Shown here in pieces: positions 41,951-50,042 of a stretch of DNA of 64,000 nucleotides. The translations under genes and the position numbers were made by a program. Position 1 is the first letter of the stretch, and the number at the start of each line of letters is the position of its first letter. This DNA comes from Fibrella aquatilis (lineage in GTDB: Bacteria > Bacteroidota > Bacteroidia > Cytophagales > Spirosomataceae): the NCBI RefSeq assembly GCF_017353255.1, contig NZ_JAFMYU010000008.1:62001-126000 (forward strand). The letters are read 5' to 3'. The notes beneath the pieces are model-generated. The model did not search any database, was not told the origin of the DNA, and saw only the letters and a list, made by a program, of their open reading frames with translations.

Positions 41951-43189
41951 CTAGGCCCGCCGCCGGTAATACAACGTCGAACTGTTCTCGGGGCGGAGGA
42001 TCTGGCGGGCCATGGTCTGGATAGAATCGGGGGTGACGGCCTGGATTTTGGTGGCTTCCTGGTTCACTAATTCGGGGTCACCAGCGTTGGCGGCGTAGGC
42101 CAGGTTCATGGCTCGGTTCAGCAGTTCCACCTCCGAAAACGCCAGCGTCGATTCGGCCTGGTTTTTCACCTTCGTCAGTTCATCTTCCGGCACCGTCTGA
42201 TCAACTACGGCCTGCAACACCCCGTTGATTGCCGCGTCGGCTTCCTCCAGCGTAACGCCTTCATTGAGTGTGCCCTGCACTAGCAGCAAACCCGGCTCGA
42301 CCGACGAGGTCATGTAGGCCCCGATGTTGCTGAACAACTGTTGATCTTTCAACAATTGCTGGTACAACCGGCTCGATTTGCTCCGGCCCAGCAGGTCACT
42401 CAGTAGATCGACGGTCTGGAAATCGGCCTCAAACCGACCGGGCATGTGGTAGGCTTTGTAAATCGCGTTCAGGGGTACGTCGGCAATGGTATCCTGAGCG
42501 CGAGCCTGCGTTTGGCGGGGTTCGGCGGGGAGGCTGCGGATGTACTCGTTGCCCGCCGGAATAGGCTCGAACCACTTTTTGCAAAGCTGCTTCACCTGCT
42601 CGGTGGTCACGTTGCCGGCCACCACCAGAATGGCGTTGTTGGGCAGGTAGTATTTGAAGAAAAAGGCCTTCACGTCGTCCAGCGTAGCGTTTTCAATGTG
42701 GCTGATGTCTTTGCCAATGGTAGCCCAGCGGTAGGGGTGCTGCTGGTAGGCGAGGGGCCGCAGCTTCAGCCAGACGTCGCCATAGGGCTGGTTGAGGTAG
42801 CGCTGGTTAAACTCTTCGATCACCACTTTCTGCTGCACGTCGAGCACGGTCTGGTCAAAAGACAGGCTGAGCATCCGGTCCGATTCGAGCCAAAACGCCG
42901 TTTCCAGGTTGGCCGTGGGGAGCGTGATGTAGTAGTTGGTGATATCGGGGCTGGTGAAAGCGTTGTTTTCGCCCCCCACACGCTGCAACGGCTCGTCGTA
43001 GCTCGGAATGTGCTTCGACCCACCAAACATCAGGTGTTCAAACAAGTGCGCAAAGCCGGTGCGGGCGGGGTCTTCATCGCGTGAGCCGACGTTATATAAA
43101 ATATTCACGGCCGCCATGGGCGTGCTGGCATCTTCGTGCACAAACACCTTCAGGCCGTTATCTAAGACAAACTGGTTGTATTGAATCAT
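41951..43189 (-). CDS. M16 family zinc metallopeptidase (pitrilysin-like)
   Basis: A 412-residue M16B peptidase subunit. The zinc site is in GFAHLFEHLMFGGS (HxxEH, residues about 43-47) with the downstream Glu in the LDVQQKVVIEEFNQRY region. The second inactive half follows (about 220-410). The N-terminus FVLDNGLKVFVHEDASTPMAAVNILYNVGSRDE is typical. M16 proteins degrade peptides in a clamshell dimer. No signal peptide is visible. A second, inactive partner gene, common in other genomes, is not in this window. A TAnnTTTG element lies 40 bp upstream. Confidence 0.92.
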   Translation of the reverse strand: MIQYNQFVLDNGLKVFVHEDASTPMAAVNILYNVGSRDEDPARTGFAHLFEHLMFGGSKHIPSYDEPLQRVGGENNAFTSPDITNYYITLPTANLETAFWLESDRMLSLSFDQTVLDVQQKVVIEEFNQRYLNQPYGDVWLKLRPLAYQQHPYRWATIGKDISHIENATLDDVKAFFFKYYLPNNAILVVAGNVTTEQVKQLCKKWFEPIPAGNEYIRSLPAEPRQTQARAQDTIADVPLNAIYKAYHMPGRFEADFQTVDLLSDLLGRSKSSRLYQQLLKDQQLFSNIGAYMTSSVEPGLLLVQGTLNEGVTLEEADAAINGVLQAVVDQTVPEDELTKVKNQAESTLAFSEVELLNRAMNLAYAANAGDPELVNQEATKIQAVTPDSIQTMARQILRPENSSTLYYRRRA

Positions 43190-43229
43190 TGCAAAACGTT
43201 TCGCGAAGCAGGGCGGTTAAACCTAGTAA

Positions 43230-43237
43230 CAAAAGTA
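43230..43237 (-). promoter_or_regulatory. Candidate -7 element of the M16 peptidase gene
   Basis: TACTTTTG on the minus strand, matching TAnnTTTG, 40 bp before the ATG. No good -33 TTG. Confidence 0.4.
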
Positions 43238-43245
43238 CGTCTAAA

Positions 43246-43426
43246 GGATTGGGGATTTTGGATTTCGGATTGGTTGCTGACGCATCAAGAGACAGGCTGG
43301 GCGCCCCCGGCTGGGCGCCCCCGGCTGGGCGCCCCCGGCTGGGCGCCCCCGGCTGGGCGCCCCCGGCTGAAGCCTGCGCTACATCGCCCGCGTCAGCAAC
43401 AATCCCCAATCCGAAATCCCCATTCC
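43246..43426. repeat. Intergenic inverted repeat 16 enclosing a tandem repeat
   Basis: 43246-43283 (GGATTGGGGATTTTGGATTTCGG... TTGCTGACGC) pairs with 43390-43426 with minor gaps. The loop of about 106 bp holds the 14-bp tandem array described separately. It lies between divergent genes, upstream of both. The shared apex words GTTGCTGACGC/GCGTCAGCAAC are intact. Confidence 0.88.
43295..43364. repeat. Five tandem copies of a 14-bp GC-rich unit
   Basis: The unit GGCTGGGCGCCCCC occurs five times without change, followed by GGCTGA. Each unit contains the 8-bp palindrome GGGCGCCC. The array sits in the loop of inverted repeat 16. Identical copies suggest recent slippage or expansion. Confidence 0.95.
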
Positions 43427-43446
43427 AAAATTCTATATTTCTCGCA

Positions 43447-44550
43447 ATGAAACACCTGCTTCTTTTCATCTTGTTCTTTTCCCCTCTCTTTTCGCAGGCG
43501 CAGATCCTGACCGATCCCGGTGCGCAGCAGACGGTGGTAAAGGCGCTGGACCATATCTATAATTATGAGTTTGCCGAGGCGGCTCCCTACATCAAACAAC
43601 TGCAAACGAAATACCCCCAAAGCCCCATCATTCCGGTGCTGCGCGCGCTCACGATTCAGTGGCAACACCTGCCCATCAGCGACAGCCGAACCGCCACCAA
43701 CCAGTATGTTGCCCAGGTAGAGCAGGCCATCAGGGGGGTGGAGCAACTTATTGACAAAAACGATCAGGACCCTGAAGCGGTGTTTCTGGGCCTAACCGCC
43801 CACGGTTACATGGCTATGAAACACAACCTCGACAATGAGAGCATGAAGGCCGTTTCGGAGTCGCGGAAGGCTTATGCGTATATGAAAGACGGCTTTAAGC
43901 TAATGGACAAAAATGTGGAGTTTTATTTCTCGACTGGCCTCTACAACTATTACGTGGAGCGCTACCCCATCGACCACCCGGTGGTGAAGCCGTTTATGGT
44001 ATTTTTCAAAGACGGCGACATTGCACTGGGCCTGAAGCAAATGGATGTGTCGGCCAAAAGGGCCATTTTCACCCGCCCTGAGGCTAATTTCTACCTCGCC
44101 CACATCTACGTCAAGCACGAATCGAACTTTCCGAAGGCGGTAGAATACATGGATTATCTGATGGATCACTTCCCGAAGAACCCCATATTCCAGATGCGCT
44201 ACGTGGAAGCCCTGCTACTGGCGGGCCGCTACGCCGACGGGCAGGTGGCGTTGAAAAAGCTGAAAACCATGCAGCACAAAATGCTCCCCGCTGCCATCAG
44301 CACCTTCGAGGGTATGCTAGCCGAGCGCGTGGCCAAAGACGATTCGGCAGCAGCGGCGGCCTATAACGCGGCCCTGAAGCTACCCGTCAATGTCGCTTAC
44401 ACCAAAGAGTACCACGGCCTCGCCTACGCTGGCCTAGCCCGCATTGCCGCCCGCGCCAACAACCGCGCCCTGGCTAAGAGCTATTACAAAAAAGTACTCG
44501 ACACCTCCGAATATAAATTCGTGATCCGGGAGGCTAAGGCGTTCAAGTGA
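43447..44550 (+). CDS. Exported TPR-type protein
   Basis: A 367-residue protein with a signal peptide (MKHLLLFILFFSPLFSQAQ) and helical hairpin repeats throughout: VKALDHIYNYEFAEAAPYIKQLQTKYPQSP, ARANNRALAKSYYKKVLDTSEY. It is a tetratricopeptide-like protein of the kind often seen in the Bacteroidota periplasm. There is no catalytic motif. The start at 43447 follows directly on the hairpin; in-frame codons upstream come from the tandem repeat and are not part of the gene. The next gene, a lipoprotein hydrolase, starts about 70 bp later and may be co-transcribed. Confidence 0.75.
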   Translation: MKHLLLFILFFSPLFSQAQILTDPGAQQTVVKALDHIYNYEFAEAAPYIKQLQTKYPQSPIIPVLRALTIQWQHLPISDSRTATNQYVAQVEQAIRGVEQLIDKNDQDPEAVFLGLTAHGYMAMKHNLDNESMKAVSESRKAYAYMKDGFKLMDKNVEFYFSTGLYNYYVERYPIDHPVVKPFMVFFKDGDIALGLKQMDVSAKRAIFTRPEANFYLAHIYVKHESNFPKAVEYMDYLMDHFPKNPIFQMRYVEALLLAGRYADGQVALKKLKTMQHKMLPAAISTFEGMLAERVAKDDSAAAAAYNAALKLPVNVAYTKEYHGLAYAGLARIAARANNRALAKSYYKKVLDTSEYKFVIREAKAFK

Positions 44551-44618
44551 CATAAACTAATGTGAATTATGGATGTCAGAATCAGCGTATTGCTGACGAC
44601 ATACAACCGCTATTGCTC

Positions 44619-45785
44619 ATGCACCAACGTCTCCATTACGCCTTTGCTTTACTCCTTACACTGACCGTTGCCTGTCAGCGGCCCGTTACGTCGACAAAAC
44701 CGTATTTCCCGCCAAAGGGAGATGCGTGGGCGCACCGTGACCCCACGCAGGTGGGCATGAATGCCACCAAACTGGCTGAGGCCGTAGCCTTTGCCCAGAC
44801 GAAAGAGACTACCCAAATGCCGCCCGACTTTTCGACGCAGGAGGAAACCTTCGGTAAGCTACTCGGCCCCATGCCCACGAGCCGCGCCAAAACCAACGGC
44901 CTGGTGTTGCGGCACGGTTATATCGTGGCCGAATGGGGCGATACCCGCGCCGTTGACCCTACCTACAGCGCGGCCAAAAGTGTGCTCTCCACCATCACGG
45001 GCATCACGCTGGAACGGGGCATGATCGCCAAACTCACCGACCCCGTGGCCAACCTGATTCACGACGGCGGCTACGATTCCGACCAAAACAAAACCATCAC
45101 CTGGGAACAACACCTGCGCCAAAGCAGTGAGTGGGAGGGGAGTCTGTGGGGTAAAAGCAGCGATTTTGTGGGTAAGGAAGCCTTCGGTAAGGGCGAACGC
45201 AAACCCCGCGCCCTGCAAGCCCCCGGCACCTACTACGAATACAACGACGTGCGGGTTAACCGGCTGGCTCTGTCGCTGCTGCAGCTCTGGAAAAAGCCCC
45301 TTCCCGATGTGGTCCGCGACGAACTAATGGCACCCATTGGCGCATCGGACACCTGGAAATACATCCCTTATCCCAACGCTGTGGCCGAGGTAGATGGCAA
45401 GCAGCTACCCTCTGTCAGTGGTGGTACGCGCTGGGGCGGTGGCCTTTGGATCAGCGCCCGCGATTTGGCTCGGTTTGGGTATTTATTCGGGCGGCAGGGG
45501 CGTTGGCAGGACCGGCAAATTGTGTCGGCCAATTGGGTGAAACAGGCTACCACCTGCGGCCCGGTGGGGCCTGACTATGGGTATTTATGGTGGCTGAATA
45601 CGGGCAACAGTCAGCAGCTGCCCCGCCCCTGGGCCGACGCGCCCACCAGCAGCTTTGCGGCCATTGGCGCAGGGTCAAACACCGTTTGGGTTGACCCCGA
45701 ACACGATATCGTGGTTGTCTGGCGTTGGCACGACGGTAGCCCCAACGAACTTATTAAGCGGGTGGTGGCAGCCATAGAAAAGTAG
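44619..45785 (+). CDS. Lipoprotein serine hydrolase (beta-lactamase/6-aminohexanoate hydrolase fold)
   Basis: A 388-residue S12-type hydrolase. The lipobox LTVAC (Cys about 18) follows MHQRLHYAFALLL. The catalytic SxxK is in YSAAKSVLSTITG, the Tyr in TYYEYNDVRVNRL, and the third motif region is GAGSNTVWVDPEHD. The ILxRxSEW-type segment (HLRQSSEWEGSLWGKS) matches the 6-aminohexanoate-dimer hydrolase-like subgroup. It is probably a periplasmic or outer-membrane esterase/peptidase of unknown substrate; true beta-lactamase activity is not indicated. The ATG at 44619 was chosen because it starts the signal peptide. Confidence 0.82.
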   Translation: MHQRLHYAFALLLTLTVACQRPVTSTKPYFPPKGDAWAHRDPTQVGMNATKLAEAVAFAQTKETTQMPPDFSTQEETFGKLLGPMPTSRAKTNGLVLRHGYIVAEWGDTRAVDPTYSAAKSVLSTITGITLERGMIAKLTDPVANLIHDGGYDSDQNKTITWEQHLRQSSEWEGSLWGKSSDFVGKEAFGKGERKPRALQAPGTYYEYNDVRVNRLALSLLQLWKKPLPDVVRDELMAPIGASDTWKYIPYPNAVAEVDGKQLPSVSGGTRWGGGLWISARDLARFGYLFGRQGRWQDRQIVSANWVKQATTCGPVGPDYGYLWWLNTGNSQQLPRPWADAPTSSFAAIGAGSNTVWVDPEHDIVVVWRWHDGSPNELIKRVVAAIEK

Positions 45786-45845
45786 TTTCGTAGACTGAGT
45801 AAAATCGCATAGTTTGGGGTTATATTGCAAAAAAAGCCCCAAACT

Positions 45846-47249
45846 ATGTACGCATCGCGTCGCAACTTTCTTCAAAAACTGGCAGGTACCTCAGCCCTGG
45901 CCACCGTTGCCCCTTCCATGTTCAACGGCTTGTATGCCGGTGATAAGTACCTGATCGAGCCTATTCGGCCCCGGTCGGCCAATGATACGGTGAACCTGGC
46001 CCTGATTGGTGCCGGCATCATTGGGCATTACGACCTCAACTGCGCACTAAAAGTGCCTGGTACTAAAGTCGTGGCCGTTTCCGACCTGTACGACCCCCGG
46101 CTGGTGCGGGCCAAAGAAGTCTGGGGCAACGATATCCAGACCACTCGCGACTACCGCGAAATCCTGAAACGCGCCGACGTTGACGCCGTGCTGATCTGTG
46201 TACCCGATTTCTGGCACGACCGCATTGCTATCGACGCGCTCAACGCAGGCAAGCACGTCTACTGCGAAAAGCCAATGGTGCACCACATTGAAGAGGGTGC
46301 GGCGGTGATTGCGGCGCAGAAAAAATCGGGTAAGGTGTTTCAGGTGGGTAGTCAGCGGGCAAGTGCGTCAGCTATTCTGGAGGCCAAAAAGTATTATGAG
46401 CAGGGCATGATTGGCGAACTAACCTACGTAGACGCCTGCGTAGACCGGGCCGATGCGCTGGGTGCCTGGCAGTACACTATGCCGCCCACCATTGACCCCA
46501 AAGAGCTGGACTGGGACCGCTATATGCAGATGGCCGACCAGAAGAAGCCGTACAAAGCTGAAGAATTTTTTCGGTGGCGCAACTACAAAAACTACGGCAC
46601 CGGCGTAGCAGGCGACTTGTTCGTGCACCTCATTACGGGCCTCCACACCATTACGGGGGCCATTGGACCCACTCGGATCTATTCGCTGGGTGATCTGAAC
46701 TACTGGAAAGATGGCCGCGATGCTTACGACCTCGTGACCGGGCTGATGGACTACCCCAAGACGGCCACCAACCCGTCGTTTCAGTTTATGACCCGCGTAA
46801 ACCTCGCCGACGGTCGCGGCGGCTTAAACCAAACCCGGCTGGTGGGCACCGACGGTGTGATTGAAATTGGCTGGAACGACTTTGTGCTGAAACGCCTGAA
46901 ACGGCCCAACGCGCCCATGTACAGCACCGGCTACGACGCCCTGTTTACGTACCCCAAGGCCATGCAGGAGGCATTTGTAAAAAACTACGACCAGAAATAC
47001 CCCGCCGACCAATATCAGCGGATGGTGAAGCAGGAGCCGGAAGTAGTGTACAATGCCCCCGAAGGCTACGATGACCGCCTCGACCACATGATCGTGTTTT
47101 TCAACGCCATCCGCGAAAACAAACCGTCGATGGTGAAGGAGGATGCTGTGTTCGGTCTTCGCGCCGCCGCTCCCTCCCTGGCCGCCAACCTCTCCGCCGA
47201 ACAGCGCAAACCCATCAACTGGGACCCGGTGGGGATGAAGGTGGTTTAA
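45846..47249 (+). CDS. Gfo/Idh/MocA family oxidoreductase, Tat-exported
   Basis: A 467-residue NAD(P)-binding protein. A Tat signal SRRNFLQKLAGTSALA opens it. The Rossmann fold is VNLALIGAGIIGHYDLNCALKV; the catalytic region is VHCEKPMVHHIEEG-like (YCEKPMV, residues about 145), followed by the C-terminal GFO_IDH_MocA domain. Tat export of a pre-folded, cofactor-loaded oxidoreductase is common in Cytophagales, where these proteins act on sugars or inositols in the periplasm. The start ATG at 45846 gives the twin-arginine near the N-terminus. The substrate is unknown. Confidence 0.9.
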   Translation: MYASRRNFLQKLAGTSALATVAPSMFNGLYAGDKYLIEPIRPRSANDTVNLALIGAGIIGHYDLNCALKVPGTKVVAVSDLYDPRLVRAKEVWGNDIQTTRDYREILKRADVDAVLICVPDFWHDRIAIDALNAGKHVYCEKPMVHHIEEGAAVIAAQKKSGKVFQVGSQRASASAILEAKKYYEQGMIGELTYVDACVDRADALGAWQYTMPPTIDPKELDWDRYMQMADQKKPYKAEEFFRWRNYKNYGTGVAGDLFVHLITGLHTITGAIGPTRIYSLGDLNYWKDGRDAYDLVTGLMDYPKTATNPSFQFMTRVNLADGRGGLNQTRLVGTDGVIEIGWNDFVLKRLKRPNAPMYSTGYDALFTYPKAMQEAFVKNYDQKYPADQYQRMVKQEPEVVYNAPEGYDDRLDHMIVFFNAIRENKPSMVKEDAVFGLRAAAPSLAANLSAEQRKPINWDPVGMKVV

Positions 47250-47251
47250 GT

Positions 47252-47343
47252 AGTGGTAAGTGCCAAACGGTAAGTGGTGAGTTTGCTGACGCGTCTATTA
47301 TTGCGTCAGCAAACTCACCACTTACCGTTTAGCACTTACCACT
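47252..47343. repeat. Intergenic inverted repeat 17, 41-bp arms
   Basis: 47252-47292 pairs with 47303-47343 with one mismatch; the loop is 10 bp. Outer words are GTAAGTGGTAAGTGCC; the apex is TTTGCTGACGC/GCGTCAGCAAA. It is convergent between two genes; the right arm contains part of the stop codon of the bifunctional nuclease gene. Confidence 0.93.
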
Positions 47344-47941
47344 AATTTCTTTTGGAAATCTCATCCCGAATCTTGGCTGCCCGTTCGTATTCTTCGTTGC
47401 CGAGGGCTTCGTCGAGCATTCGTTGGAGTTCGTCGACGGTCATGTCCTTGAGTTGCTCGCCGAAGGCGCGGGGCGACTTGCCTGCCGACGTGCTCCGAAC
47501 AAGTTCCTCCTGGTCTTCCTCATCATCGTCGGCCGAGGCGGTGATGCCGGCTTCGGAGAGGATGGTTTCGTAGGTGAAGATAGACACGCCAAACCGGATG
47601 CCAATGGCGATGGCGTCTGACGGGCGGGCATCCACTACTGTTTCCTGAACGCCGTCTGAACAGACAATGCGAGCGAAGAAAATGCCTTCGCGAAGGTCAG
47701 AAATGACGATTTCGCGCACGGTAAAGCCGAAATTTTTGGCAAACTGCTTGAACAGATCGTGGGTCATGGGCCGGTTGGGCACAATTTTCTCGATCTCGAT
47801 GGCAATAGCCTGGGCCTCAAACATGCCAATAATAATGGGCAGCCGACGGTTGCCATATTCTTCCCCCAACACCAGCGCAAACGAACCCTGCTGCGACTGA
47901 CTTGGCGACAAGCCTAATATCTCTAACTTAATTTTTTCCAC
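47342..47941 (-). CDS. Bifunctional nuclease (DUF151) family protein with UVR domain
   Basis: A 199-residue protein. The N-terminal DUF151 domain spans about 5-125 (GEEYGNRRLPIIIGMFEAQAIAIEIE, VDARPSDAIAIGIRFGVSIFTYE), and the C-terminal UVR motif about 160-195 (MTVDELQRMLDEALGNEEYERAAKIRDEI). The DUF151 family is named after a plant enzyme with RNase and DNase activity; in bacteria its role is unproven. The start is GTG (47939-47941), because the family start LEILGLSPSQSQQGSFALVLGEE is at the very N-terminus. The promoter element lies only 4 bp upstream, so the mRNA may be leaderless. Confidence 0.88.
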   Translation of the reverse strand: MEKIKLEILGLSPSQSQQGSFALVLGEEYGNRRLPIIIGMFEAQAIAIEIEKIVPNRPMTHDLFKQFAKNFGFTVREIVISDLREGIFFARIVCSDGVQETVVDARPSDAIAIGIRFGVSIFTYETILSEAGITASADDDEEDQEELVRSTSAGKSPRAFGEQLKDMTVDELQRMLDEALGNEEYERAAKIRDEISKRN

Positions 47942-47945
47942 GTCC

Positions 47946-47953
47946 CAAAATTA
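47946..47953 (-). promoter_or_regulatory. Candidate -7 element, very close to the GTG start
   Basis: TAATTTTG on the minus strand, matching TAnnTTTG, with only 4 bp between it and the GTG codon. Transcription would begin at or next to the start codon. Confidence 0.4.
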
Positions 47954-47988
47954 ACCGATGTCGGTATTTATTGTTCGCCCAGTCACGC

Positions 47989-48027
47989 AAAAAAGCGGGC
48001 TATCACAGCATGTGGTAGCCCGCTTTT
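47989..48027 (-). terminator. Terminator of etfA
   Basis: AAAAAAGCGGGCTA faces TAGCCCGCTTTT with a small loop. The minus-strand reading ends in a T run. It lies between etfA and the bifunctional nuclease gene. Confidence 0.85.
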
Positions 48028-48043
48028 CAAACTGTAAACTCCC

Positions 48044-49006
48044 TTACAGTGCCTGCACGGCCTTCGTTAGTTTGGGAAGTACCTCAAACACGTCGCCGAC
48101 GATACCGTAATCGGCTGACTTAAAGAAGGGTGCATCCGGGTCTTTATTGATAACTACGATCACCTTCGATGAGTTTACACCGGCCAGGTGCTGAATAGCC
48201 CCCGAAATACCCGCCGCGATGTAGAGGTTTGGGCTTACTTTAATGCCCGTCTGGCCCACGTGTTCGTGGTGAGGCCGCCAGTCCAGATCCGATACGGGCT
48301 TCGAGCAGGCCGTGGCTGCGTGCAGGGCTTTTGCCAGATCTTCCACGATACCCCAGTTTTCGGGGCCTTTCAACCCACGACCAGCCGACACCACCAGATC
48401 CGCTTCGGGCAGGAGTACGTCGCCGGTAGCTTTTTCGGTGTTGGTCACGCGCAGGGCAAAATCGGCGTCGTTCAGGCTGGGTGCGAAATTTTCGACCGTG
48501 GCCGTGGCGTCGGTTTCTTCCGTGGCAATGGTGTTTTTCTTGATCGCCAGAATCTTTACGTCGGCTTTCAATTCGTTGAATGCGAAAGCTTTACCGGTGT
48601 AAATGCTGGTCTTCACGCGGAAGCCACTGCTCATATCGGGCAGCTCGATCACATTAGGCGCGAGGCCCGCTTTGAGCTTGCCCGCCAGCCGTGCGGCCAT
48701 GGCATCGCCCAATGACGATTTGGCCAGCACCACCACCTTGGCCCCTTCCTGCTGCGCGGCAGCGGCCACTACCGAAGCATAGGCCATGCCGTTGGGTTCG
48801 TTTAGTTTGCCGTCGGCGGCGTGGAGCACCTTGGTAGCACCAAACCGGCCCGCCGTGGCGAGTTCGCCCTGATCGGCAGCACCAATGACCACGGCCGTAG
48901 CCGACGTACCCATCATACCGGCTACTTTCGAGCCGTAGAATATTGCCTCCTGTGAGGACTTCTTGAGCTTCCCTTCGTCGAGTTCAGCAAAGATTAGGAC
49001 AGACAT
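48044..49006 (-). CDS. etfA: Electron transfer flavoprotein, alpha subunit
   Basis: A 320-residue subunit of the ETF heterodimer, which carries FAD and transfers electrons from acyl-CoA and other dehydrogenases to the respiratory chain. N-terminal domain SVLIFAELDEGKLKKSSQEAI; C-terminal FAD domain with VSAGRGLKGPENW, QTGIKVSPNLYIAAGISGAIQHLAG and NKDPDAPFFKSADYGIVGD, the signature motif. The start is placed at ATG 49004-49006, directly before SVLIFAEL; a longer reading goes through the hairpin. It lies downstream of etfB, with hairpin 19 between the genes. Confidence 0.95.
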   Translation of the reverse strand: MSVLIFAELDEGKLKKSSQEAIFYGSKVAGMMGTSATAVVIGAADQGELATAGRFGATKVLHAADGKLNEPNGMAYASVVAAAAQQEGAKVVVLAKSSLGDAMAARLAGKLKAGLAPNVIELPDMSSGFRVKTSIYTGKAFAFNELKADVKILAIKKNTIATEETDATATVENFAPSLNDADFALRVTNTEKATGDVLLPEADLVVSAGRGLKGPENWGIVEDLAKALHAATACSKPVSDLDWRPHHEHVGQTGIKVSPNLYIAAGISGAIQHLAGVNSSKVIVVINKDPDAPFFKSADYGIVGDVFEVLPKLTKAVQAL

Positions 49007-49014
49007 ATATGTTT

Positions 49015-49132
49015 TGGATTGTGGATTGTGGATTGCGGAATTCGGATTGTTGCTTACCGGTCCGCCGTGGTCCGGCCAGAGCAAACCCATGCGTTAGCAA
49101 CAATCCGAAATCCGCAATCCCCAATCCGAAAT
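49015..49132. repeat. Intergenic inverted repeat 19, inside the etfB-etfA operon
   Basis: The arms of GGATTGTGGATTGCGG words (left from 49015) and their complement (right to 49132) pair with small indels; the apex is ATTGTTGCTTA/TAGCAACAAT, a variant of the shared apex. The loop contains CGGTCCGCCG and its own small inverted repeat. It lies between two genes expected to be co-transcribed. Confidence 0.85.
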
Positions 49133-49133
49133 A

Positions 49134-49871
49134 CTAGATGACTTTTGCTTCGGTGCGGAGAAGCTTGATGAGCGTTTCGGCTTCGTCGGCGGGGATCATT
49201 TTTACGGCACCGCGGGGGGCGGGCATTTCGTAGTTGGCCACGGCCGTTAGCGAATCTTGCCCGGCGGGTTGCACAATTTTCAGGGGCTTGGTGCGGGCCG
49301 TCATGATGCCGCGCATGTTCGGAATCTTCCATTCGGCGATGGGTTCCTGGCAACCCAGCACCAGCGGCAGTTGAGCTTCAATATCTTCTTTGCCGCCTTC
49401 AATTTCGCGGGTCATCTTGGCCGTGGTGCCTTCTACGTCGAGCTTCATCACCGGCGAAATTGACGGGATGCCGAGCATTTCGCCCACGATGCCGTGCACC
49501 TGCCCACCATTGTAGTCGATGGATTCGCGGCCCATCAGAATAAGGTCGTAGGGCGTTTCTTTGGCCACAGCGGCAATTTGTTCGGCCACGAAATAGGCGT
49601 CGATGGGTTCGGCGTTAACCCGGATGGCATCGTCGGCCCCGATGGCGAGGCACTTACGAATCACAGGTTCGGCATCGGCCTCACCCACATTGAATACCGT
49701 TACCGAGGCACCCAGCTTCTCTTTCAGCTCTACGGCCCGCGCCAGGGCGTAGTCGTCGTAGGGGCCGGTGATAAACTGCACACCCGCTTTGTTAAACTTG
49801 GTGTTGTTATCGGTAAAGGTAATTTTGGTCGTCGTGTCGGGCACGCTCGTCACGCACACTAAGATTTTCAT
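49134..49871 (-). CDS. etfB: Electron transfer flavoprotein, beta subunit
   Basis: A 245-residue ETF beta subunit binding AMP and pairing with EtfA. It has the start MKILVCVTSVPDTTTKI, the conserved YDDYALARAVELKE and the signature DLILMGRESIDYNGGQVHGIVGEMLGIPSIS, followed by VLGCQEPIAEWKIPNMRGIMTARTKPLK. The length and order are normal. It is upstream of etfA on the minus strand. The upstream spacer contains imperfect hairpin 20 and a 24-bp palindrome. Confidence 0.96.
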   Translation of the reverse strand: MKILVCVTSVPDTTTKITFTDNNTKFNKAGVQFITGPYDDYALARAVELKEKLGASVTVFNVGEADAEPVIRKCLAIGADDAIRVNAEPIDAYFVAEQIAAVAKETPYDLILMGRESIDYNGGQVHGIVGEMLGIPSISPVMKLDVEGTTAKMTREIEGGKEDIEAQLPLVLGCQEPIAEWKIPNMRGIMTARTKPLKIVQPAGQDSLTAVANYEMPAPRGAVKMIPADEAETLIKLLRTEAKVI

Positions 49872-49881
49872 AGACTATGTG

Positions 49882-49975
49882 GTTGTTTGTGAGTTTGTCT
49901 GTTTGGCTGTTTGTGTGTTGCTCTTTATCGTCTTGACGACTAACAAACGCACAAACAAGCAGACAGACAAACAAC
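49882..49975. repeat. Intergenic inverted repeat 20 (GTTTGTCTG words)
   Basis: GTTGTTTGTGAGTTTGTCTG on the left faces CAGACAGACAAACAAC on the right, with mismatches in the middle. The words are 4-bp-period variants of GTTTGTCTGTTTG. It lies between divergent genes, upstream of etfB. Confidence 0.7.
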
Positions 49976-50005
49976 TTCTTGCCGCGAAAATACACATGTT
50001 CATCT

Positions 50006-50029
50006 AAATAGTATGCATGCATACTATTT
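50006..50029. promoter_or_regulatory. 24-bp perfect palindrome, possible operator
   Basis: AAATAGTATGC and its exact complement around a central AT, self-complementary over 24 bp, 14 bp upstream of the plus-strand ATG. It could be an operator for the divergent TPR/etfB promoters or a short hairpin. The protein that binds it is unknown. Confidence 0.4.
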
Positions 50030-50042
50030 TTCTCATTGACTC

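Noticed and set aside
43295-43364. CRISPR array
   Set aside because: The 14-bp units are contiguous with no spacers, and no cas gene is in the window.
43081-43446. Long upstream reading of the TPR protein gene through the 14-bp tandem array
   Set aside because: It would translate the repeat as LGAPGWAPPAGRP-like peptide in front of an intact signal peptide; the start at 43447 is clear.
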